DNA of 64,000 nt from Pararoseomonas sp. SCSIO 73927 (GTDB lineage: Bacteria > Pseudomonadota > Alphaproteobacteria > Acetobacterales > Acetobacteraceae), in assembly GCF_037040815.1 (NCBI RefSeq), contig NZ_CP146232.1, positions 2,102,501-2,166,500 of the forward strand, in the 5' to 3' direction. Positions within the stretch are counted from its first letter, which is position 1; every line of letters begins with the position of its first letter. This document shows, in pieces, positions 58,733-64,000 of this stretch. Under the pieces are notes generated by a model. That model was given only the letters and a program-made list of their open reading frames with translations, was not told the origin of the DNA and made no database searches. The position numbers and the translations under genes were made by a program.

Positions 58733-59004
58733 CCGATCCGGCCCGCTGGGGACTCCTCGCCTGGCAGGCGGGATGGGTCTTCACCCTGCGCAGCATGGAT
58801 CTCTGGGCCAAGCCCGACGGGGCGGGGGCGGAGCTGACCCGGATGGCGCTGGAGAAGCAGAAGGCCTTCTCCGACGGCCTCTTCGCCGCCGGCCGCGCCG
58901 CCATGGCGGGCGCGGGGCCGGAGGCGGTGATGGCCGCCGCCGCACGGCCCGCCCAACGGCGGGTTTCGGCCAACCTGCGCACGCTGAGGCGCGGGAAAGG
59001 CTGA
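58729..59004 (+). CDS. Small protein of unknown function coupled to the peroxiredoxin gene
   Basis: The 91-residue product begins MTDPARWGLLAWQAGWVFTL and continues with a helix-forming segment ELTRMALEKQKAFSDGLFAAGRAAMAG and an alanine/arginine-rich end. The amphipathic helix and size resemble phasin-like proteins, but I cannot assign a family. Its GTG start overlaps the peroxiredoxin stop (GTGA), so coupled translation is likely. No signal peptide or membrane helix is evident. The ending LRTLRRGKG is basic. Confidence 0.6.
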   Translation: MTDPARWGLLAWQAGWVFTLRSMDLWAKPDGAGAELTRMALEKQKAFSDGLFAAGRAAMAGAGPEAVMAAAARPAQRRVSANLRTLRRGKG

Positions 59005-59101
59005 CCGGCCGTTCCTGACGGGGCCGTGACAAGGCCCCTGTGACAAGGCTGGCGGACGGGGCAACCTGCCTCCTCCGCCCGCGCTTGATGGGTTCTGCAA
59101 A

Positions 59102-59881
59102 ATGGAACGGACGACAATGCTTCAGGGCAAGGTTGCCTTCGTCACGGGGGCGGATTCTGGGATCGGGCAGGCGATCGCCGTGGCCTATGCGCGGGCCGGG
59201 GCGGACGTCGCCATCACCTGGCACACGGACGAGGCCGGCGCGGCCGAGACGGCGCGGCGGGTGGAGGCGGCGGGCCGCAAGGCCTTCGTGACCCAGCTGG
59301 ACGTGATGGATTCGCGCGCCGTGGACGCGGGTTTCGAGGCGGCGCGGTCGGCGCTGGGCCCCATCGACATCCTTGTGAACAACGCCGGCAAGGGCATGGG
59401 CGGCAAGAAGCCCGTGGCGGAGCTGGAGGACGAGGACGCAGAGGTGGTCATCCGCACCAACCTTCTCGGGCCGCTCTGGTGCATCCGGGCCTTCTTGCGC
59501 GGGAAGCCGCGGGAGGGGAGCAAGGTCATCAACGTCTCCTCCGTCGCCCAGCACCTGCCCACGGCCGAGAGCGCGCCCTACGGCATGTCCAAGGCCGGGC
59601 TGGGATCGCTGGTCCGCAGCCTCTCCGTCGAGCTGGCGCCGAGGAAGATCAACGTGACCGGCATCGCCCCCGGCCTGATTCAGACGCCCATGACACAGGA
59701 GCGGCTGGACGATCCGGCGAAGCGCGAGGCCTCCTTCAAGGAGATCCCCTGGCACCGCGCGGGGCAGCCGGAGGAGATCGCCAAGTTGGCCCTGTTCCTG
59801 GCGAGCCCGGACGCGGAATACATCACAGGGCAGACCGTGGTGATGGATGGCGGGCTGACGATGAACTGGGGCGGGGCCTAA
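59102..59881 (+). CDS. SDR family oxidoreductase (glucose/ribitol dehydrogenase-like)
   Basis: The 259-residue protein is a classical short-chain dehydrogenase: VAFVTGADSGIGQAIAVAYARAGADV for the cofactor fold, NNAGKGMGG, the NLLGPLWCIRAFL helix, VINVSSVAQHLPTAESAPYGMSKAGL with the catalytic YGMSK, and the GRPG-type end WHRAGQPEEIAKLALFLASPDAEYITGQTVVMDGGLTMN. Substrate specificity (sugar or acyl alcohol) cannot be read from sequence. The acidic ending is absent. The ATG at 59102 is used, with MLQGK at 59117 as an alternative start. It is divergent from none and lies between peroxiredoxin and a large unknown gene. Confidence 0.92.
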   Translation: MERTTMLQGKVAFVTGADSGIGQAIAVAYARAGADVAITWHTDEAGAAETARRVEAAGRKAFVTQLDVMDSRAVDAGFEAARSALGPIDILVNNAGKGMGGKKPVAELEDEDAEVVIRTNLLGPLWCIRAFLRGKPREGSKVINVSSVAQHLPTAESAPYGMSKAGLGSLVRSLSVELAPRKINVTGIAPGLIQTPMTQERLDDPAKREASFKEIPWHRAGQPEEIAKLALFLASPDAEYITGQTVVMDGGLTMNWGGA

Positions 59882-59970
59882 CCGGCCGCCGCAGAAAAGT
59901 CCGGTTGCAGCTTTGATGCAATAATGCAACGATCTGCTCTGGGAACCGCAACGGTCCGGAGCGCGCCAGG

Positions 59971-62718
59971 GTGGCCGACAGTGAGGAGACCTCAGCAAAA
60001 ATCCAGATCAGCCCGGACGAGTTCCGACGCATCCTGTCCGGGCAGTTCCGCGCCGAGGTCACGGACACGATCTGGAAGCGCGTGAAGGCGTTCTCGACGC
60101 TCGGCGGCACCCTGTCCGTCGGCGTCCTGGTCGCGACGGCCACCTTCGCGATCAACTGGCTCAGCGGCACCGTCCAGGACCGGGTGAAGGTCGAGCTCGA
60201 CACCAGGATGCCGGCCATCCAGCAGGCGAACGCCGTGGCGGCCCAGAAGGCCGCCCAGGAGGCGGTGCAGACCGACATCGCCCGGGTGGACAAGGTGCGC
60301 GAGCGCGTGACCGAGCAGCTTCCCGAGATGATGCGGCAATCCCTGGACAGCGAGGCCATCCGCCAGATCATCCGCGAGCAGGCCGAGCAGCAGACCGCGC
60401 AGCAGCTTCGCGATCCGGTGTGGCGGCGCGGCATCGAGCGCTCGGTGATGACGCAGCAGGCCGGGGACACGATGCTCCCCCCCCTGGTCCGGCTGTTCGC
60501 GTTCACCGACCTGCTGCGCGACACGGAGGGGGAGGCCATCGCCGTCCGGCTGCTCGGCGAGAGCGCGGGCCGGGTTCCGGCGGGCGGGCTGGCCCGTGAC
60601 CTGGAGGAGGCCCGCTTCCTCGGCCAGGCGGTCACCACCTATGTCGGCCACCTGTCACGCAGCGATCCGTCCGACCGCTTCGCCGCGCACGAGGCCCTGG
60701 CACGCCGGCTGGCGGCGCTGCTGCCCGACCCCGTGCAGCCCGGCAACCCATTCGAGGCCCTGGTGCAGCGCTTCGGGCACCCCCTCACCGTCAACTTCCT
60801 CATCCGCCTCGCGAGGGAGTCCGGCGGCACCCAGCGCCAGGCCGCGCTGCAGGCCCTCCTCACCTACCCGCAGGCGGAGGCGCGGGAGCGGCTGGAAGGG
60901 CTGCTCTGCACCTCGGACCCGCGGTTGCGGGCGGACCTCCTCCAAGCTGTCTCCTTCCGGCCGGGCAGTCTCGTGGGCGACGACGCGGGGGAGAGGTTCA
61001 CCCAGATTCTGCGCTGCACGGAGGAGGCGCTCGCGGCCCGCCGCGTGCCCGCCGTCGAAACCTCCTGCCTGCCCGGCCGCGACCTCTCCGTCCCGTGGCA
61101 GCTCTCCCGGCTCCCGGGCGCGGGCGACAGGGCGGCCGGAACCCCGCTGCAGCGGAGCCGGCGCGCTGGGCTGGAGCGGCAGCTCACGGAGGCTGCCGAC
61201 CGCTGCCCCGCGGCCGAGGCGCTGTCCCGCGGCAGCGCGGCGCAGCTGAGGGCGCCCGGAGGCTGGAGCACGCTGCTCGCCTTGCCACAGGAGGGGGAGC
61301 GGTCCGTCCCGCTGCTCGGCCTCGCGGCCCTGCTGCCCGCCGGCGAGGAGGGCGCCGCCCCTCGATGGCTGGCCGACATGCTCGAGGGGCGCGGACCCAT
61401 GGCCGCCCTGCTCGAGGCGCCGGAGCGGATGCCGGCCCAGGTCTCCCTTCTCCTGGAGCGCCTCTCCGGACTGCCGGACGACATGCAGGGCGTGCGGGAG
61501 GCCAGGCTGCGCCTGGCGGGCGCCCTCGCGCGCGCGCGCCCCACGGCGGGCCGGATCGGGGAGCGCCTCCTGCTCGAAAGCCTCGCGGCCGGCGGCGCTC
61601 CGCTCTGCGCCGCCGTCCTCCGCCATTTCGCGGAGACGCCGCCGGCCGAGGTGAACCTGGCGGTGGCCGAGAGCGTCGCCTGCCTCCGCGGCACGCGCCC
61701 GCTGGCAGCGGAGCACCACCGCCCCGTGCTGGCCCTCATCGCCCTGACGGCCGGTCGCGCGACGCCCGATCAGGACACCTCCCGGCGCGCCCTCGCCATG
61801 CTGGCCACCTCGCTCAACCTCGGCAATTCGGCCGAGCGCGCCCCGGCGGTCCTGATCAGCTGGATTCTGGAGCTCCTGAAGCGGGGCAGGCCCAGTCCGG
61901 CAGAGGAGCCCGCGATGGCCGACGCGCTGGAGGCGCTGGCCACGCTCGGCGGCACGGCCGTGCTGGCGGATGTCTTCGAGACCTCCGACCAGGAGGTGCT
62001 GGAGGGGTTCCGCGGGCAGCTCAGGAACCACTCCATCGCCCTGGCGCCCCTGGCCCGCCGCGCCCCCTACCTCGAGCCGGGCTTCCCGGCCCGCGTGTCG
62101 GGCGGAACCGCCCCGCTGGAGGCCGGGGGGCGGTTCTGGACAACCCTGCCGGTCCGGGCGCCGTCGCAGTTTGTCCTGGAACCGGACACTGCCCTGATCG
62201 TCGTCCGCTCGCAGCCCCTCGCGATCGAGACGATCCGGACCTTCGAGGGCGCCTCCGTGACCAACATGCTTCGGGTGGGCACCTACCTCCTCGGCGCGAG
62301 CCGGCCGGAGGCCCTGGCGACGCTGCGGCCGCGCGACCTCCCGGCCCTGGTCGAGGGGTTCAGCGCCGTGACCGCGGCCGAGCCCCTGGCCGTTGGCGGG
62401 GCCCTGCGCGGCAGGATCGGGCCGGCTGGTCCCCGGCTGTACCCCTACGCGCTGGAGGCGGATCGCTCCTACACCTTCGCCACCGCCTGGCTGGAGGACA
62501 GGCTGGACACCATGATCACCCTGCTCGACCCCTCGGGGCAGGCGGTTGCCGGGGCGAGCAACGACGACTCCGGGGCCGGCCTCGAATCCGGCATCTGCGT
62601 GAGGGTGCCCGCGGGGGGCGTGTACTGGCTGCAGGTCGAGAGCTTCGATCGCAACATCCCCGCGCCGCGGGGCTTCGAACTGCACGCCGGCGCCGTCGAG
62701 ACCTGCCCCGAGCCCTGA
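59971..62718 (+). CDS. Large membrane-anchored protein with helical repeats and a PPC-like C-terminal domain
   Basis: The 915-residue product has a short cytoplasmic leader (IQISPDEFRRILSGQFRAEV), one membrane helix at about residues 44-66 (TLGGTLSVGVLVATATFAINWL), a coiled-coil-like segment (QANAVAAQKAAQEAVQTDIARVDKVRERV), then several hundred residues of alpha-helical repeats with alternating Leu/Ala and Pro (HEAT-like: NFLIRLARESGGTQRQAALQALLTYPQ). The last 110 residues (GRIGPAGPRLYPYALEADRSYTFATAW, TMITLLDPSGQAVAGASNDDS, GICVRVPAGGVYWLQVESF) look like a PPC (pre-peptidase C-terminal) beta-sandwich, normally found at the end of secreted peptidases. I recognise no enzyme. GTG start at 59971. 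It stands alone. Confidence 0.7.
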   Translation: MADSEETSAKIQISPDEFRRILSGQFRAEVTDTIWKRVKAFSTLGGTLSVGVLVATATFAINWLSGTVQDRVKVELDTRMPAIQQANAVAAQKAAQEAVQTDIARVDKVRERVTEQLPEMMRQSLDSEAIRQIIREQAEQQTAQQLRDPVWRRGIERSVMTQQAGDTMLPPLVRLFAFTDLLRDTEGEAIAVRLLGESAGRVPAGGLARDLEEARFLGQAVTTYVGHLSRSDPSDRFAAHEALARRLAALLPDPVQPGNPFEALVQRFGHPLTVNFLIRLARESGGTQRQAALQALLTYPQAEARERLEGLLCTSDPRLRADLLQAVSFRPGSLVGDDAGERFTQILRCTEEALAARRVPAVETSCLPGRDLSVPWQLSRLPGAGDRAAGTPLQRSRRAGLERQLTEAADRCPAAEALSRGSAAQLRAPGGWSTLLALPQEGERSVPLLGLAALLPAGEEGAAPRWLADMLEGRGPMAALLEAPERMPAQVSLLLERLSGLPDDMQGVREARLRLAGALARARPTAGRIGERLLLESLAAGGAPLCAAVLRHFAETPPAEVNLAVAESVACLRGTRPLAAEHHRPVLALIALTAGRATPDQDTSRRALAMLATSLNLGNSAERAPAVLISWILELLKRGRPSPAEEPAMADALEALATLGGTAVLADVFETSDQEVLEGFRGQLRNHSIALAPLARRAPYLEPGFPARVSGGTAPLEAGGRFWTTLPVRAPSQFVLEPDTALIVVRSQPLAIETIRTFEGASVTNMLRVGTYLLGASRPEALATLRPRDLPALVEGFSAVTAAEPLAVGGALRGRIGPAGPRLYPYALEADRSYTFATAWLEDRLDTMITLLDPSGQAVAGASNDDSGAGLESGICVRVPAGGVYWLQVESFDRNIPAPRGFELHAGAVETCPEP

Positions 62719-62774
62719 GCCCGAGGCCTGAGCCCCACACTCTGGACTCCAGCCCTGGGCCTGGAGCGCGCCCC

Positions 62775-63200
62775 CTAGCGAAGCGGCGTATCCGCCGGCA
62801 CGCCCTCCGGCCTGTTGCTGCCCGTGCGCCAGCGATGGGTGCCCGATCCGAAGGCGACGAGCTTGCCGTCCGGCCCGAACACCTCGGTCCGGGTGAAGAA
62901 GATGCTATTCCCCGCCGTGACCACGCGCCCTTCCGCGGTGATGCGCCCTTCCGTGACCTGGCCGGTGAAGTGGGTGTTCAGGTCCACCGTGACCGCGCGG
63001 CGGACATTGCCGGGCACGGTGCAGAACAGCCCGGAATAGCCCCCGGCCTGGTCGATGAGAGAGAGCAGCACGCCCCCGTGCAGCACGCCGCTGCGGTTGT
63101 GGTGCCGCTGGTCCACGAGAAGGGCGAGGCGGGCGAAGCCGTCCCGCCACTCGTCCACGGTCAGGCCGATGAGGTCGTGAAAGGGGGCGGTGTCGTCCAT
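62775..63200 (-). CDS. PaaI-type hotdog thioesterase
   Basis: The 141-residue protein has the hotdog acyl-CoA thioesterase pattern: HHNRSGVLHGGVLLSLIDQAGGYSGLF with the HGG active-site motif, VTVDLNTHFTGQVTEGRITAEGRVVTAGNSIFFTRTEVFGPDG. It differs from the thioesterase at 51841. The start is the ATG at 63200, 16 bp beyond the motA stop at 63220. It lies downstream of motA on the same strand, so cotranscription is possible but functional coupling is unclear. Confidence 0.88.
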   Translation of the reverse strand: MDDTAPFHDLIGLTVDEWRDGFARLALLVDQRHHNRSGVLHGGVLLSLIDQAGGYSGLFCTVPGNVRRAVTVDLNTHFTGQVTEGRITAEGRVVTAGNSIFFTRTEVFGPDGKLVAFGSGTHRWRTGSNRPEGVPADTPLR

Positions 63201-63219
63201 GGGGGCAGGTAGCCGCGGA

Positions 63220-64000
63220 TCAGGCGATCTGCAAATCCTGCAGCGCCCCCTCCAGTTCCTGAAAGCTCGGCATGTGAGAGGAAGGGGCCATCTTGCGCCC
63301 CGTCTCCACGGATACCTGGGGCGCGTTGCCGTGCAGATGGGCCACCAGAACGGCGCGGATCACCTCGAAGTACTTGGCCTCCTCCACCACGCCCTTCAGC
63401 CGGGCCGCGATCGGGCCCATCAGCCCGTAGGCGAGCAGCACGCCGAGAAAGGTCCCCACCAGCGCGCCGCCGATCATGCCGCCCAGCACGGTGGGGGGCT
63501 GGTCGATGGACGCCATGGTCTTGATGACGCCGAGCACGGCCGCGACGATGCCCAGCGCCGGCAGCGCGTCCGCCACGTTCTGGATGGCATGGGAGGGGTG
63601 CATCTCCTCCTCCTTCCGCTTCTTCAGCTCCCGCGCCATCACGTCCTCGATCTGGTGCGGGTCGTCGGCGTTCATGCCGACCATGCGGAGGTAGTCGCAG
63701 ATCAGCGCCACCGCGTGCTGGTCCGCCCTGATCTTCGGGAACCGCGCGAAGGCCGGGCTGTCCTCGGGCTTCTCGATATGCGCCTCCAGCGCCATGGCGC
63801 CCTTGGTCTGCACCAGCCGCACGAACCAGTAGAGGAGGGAGAGCATGTCCACGTAGTCGGTCTTGTGGAAGCGCGCGCCCTTGAAGACCTTTCCGAAGCC
63901 GCCGAGCGTGTGCTTCACGTCGTGCATCGAATTGGACATGACGAAGGCGCCGATGGCCGCCCCGCCGATCATCAGCGCCTCGTAGGGCAGCGACTTCAGG
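63220..64000 (-). CDS. motA: Flagellar motor stator protein MotA (5' truncated by window edge)
   Basis: MotA and MotB form the proton-driven stator of the flagellar motor in the inner membrane. The visible 260 codons begin with LKSLPYEALMIGGAAIGAF, the second membrane helix, so the first helix lies outside the window. Then come VKHTLGGFGKVFKGARFHKTDYVDMLSLLYWFVRL, the cytoplasmic loop, EEMHPSHAIQNVADALPALGIVAAVLGVIKTMASIDQPPTVLGGMIGGALVGTFLGVLLAYGLMGPIAARL with helices 3 and 4 and the conserved prolines, and EEAKYFEVIRAVLVAHLHGNAPQVSVETGRKMA. Both loop charges and the motif PxxGIVAAVLGVI are typical. MotB is not in the window. Confidence 0.95.
   Translation of the reverse strand, partial: LKSLPYEALMIGGAAIGAFVMSNSMHDVKHTLGGFGKVFKGARFHKTDYVDMLSLLYWFVRLVQTKGAMALEAHIEKPEDSPAFARFPKIRADQHAVALICDYLRMVGMNADDPHQIEDVMARELKKRKEEEMHPSHAIQNVADALPALGIVAAVLGVIKTMASIDQPPTVLGGMIGGALVGTFLGVLLAYGLMGPIAARLKGVVEEAKYFEVIRAVLVAHLHGNAPQVSVETGRKMAPSSHMPSFQELEGALQDLQIA

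Noticed and set aside
62747..62766. Short stem-loop (CTCCAG/CTGGAG) after the 915-residue protein gene.
   Set aside because: The stem is only 6 bp with a weak interior. It may be a terminator, but it is not distinct enough to call.

Overview
The window is a chromosomal segment of a very GC-rich alphaproteobacterium, most likely an Acetobacteraceae member of the Roseomonas type. This is an inference from three things: alphaproteobacterial families (TIGR02302, a DUF1849/EipB-like protein, MotA), two Bug-type tripartite tricarboxylate receptors plus TctBA, and the GC-saturated codon usage that leaves long spurious ORFs on the opposite strands. No rRNA, tRNA, CRISPR array, insertion sequence or prophage is visible. 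Both ends are cut inside genes: a carbohydrate porin on the left and motA on the right.

Layout. 1-5.2 kb: porin 3' end, PPK2, and an operon of a DMSO/biotin-sulfoxide-type molybdoenzyme with an alpha/beta hydrolase. An IclR regulator diverges from this operon across a tandem palindromic operator. 6.2-16.2 kb: mostly minus-strand genes, including lysA with a TIGR02302 membrane protein, a GST, a beta-lactamase-fold hydrolase, a CsbD protein, a heparinase-like protein with rpe, and an Lrp regulator. 16.3-21 kb: a Bug receptor and a probable three-part lipid-linked glycosylation module (DUF6311 membrane protein, GtrB-like transferase, GtrA-like flippase). 21-28 kb: two secreted proteins of unknown function, a TctC receptor, an RTX protein and TctBA. 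28-32 kb: a large hybrid histidine kinase split by one in-frame amber codon. 32-38 kb: ndk, nhaA, an ABC-F ATPase and small stress or regulatory genes. 38-45.5 kb: an amino-acid oxidase-like enzyme, HyuA/HyuB, a flavin monooxygenase and a 6-phosphogluconate dehydrogenase. 45-52 kb: PAS, SDR, CsbD, FAH, hydrolase, MATE and thioesterase genes. 52-64 kb: envelope proteins (porin, EipB-like), aspS, YqgE, a peroxiredoxin, an SDR, a 915-residue membrane-anchored protein of unknown function, a thioesterase and motA.

The most unusual feature is an intergenic repeat present seven times (about 643, 6012, 28057, 31866, 37799, 51531 and 57121), always in the same orientation. Each copy is 220-290 bp and holds four or five perfect or near-perfect hairpins in fixed order, joined by conserved linkers. 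Hairpin arms change between copies in compensating pairs while loops and linkers stay similar, so base pairing appears to be selected. Every copy touches at least one stop codon, and four sit exactly between convergent genes. I propose a structured 3'-end element, possibly a composite bidirectional terminator, RNA stabiliser or small mobile element. Its function is not shown by the sequence.
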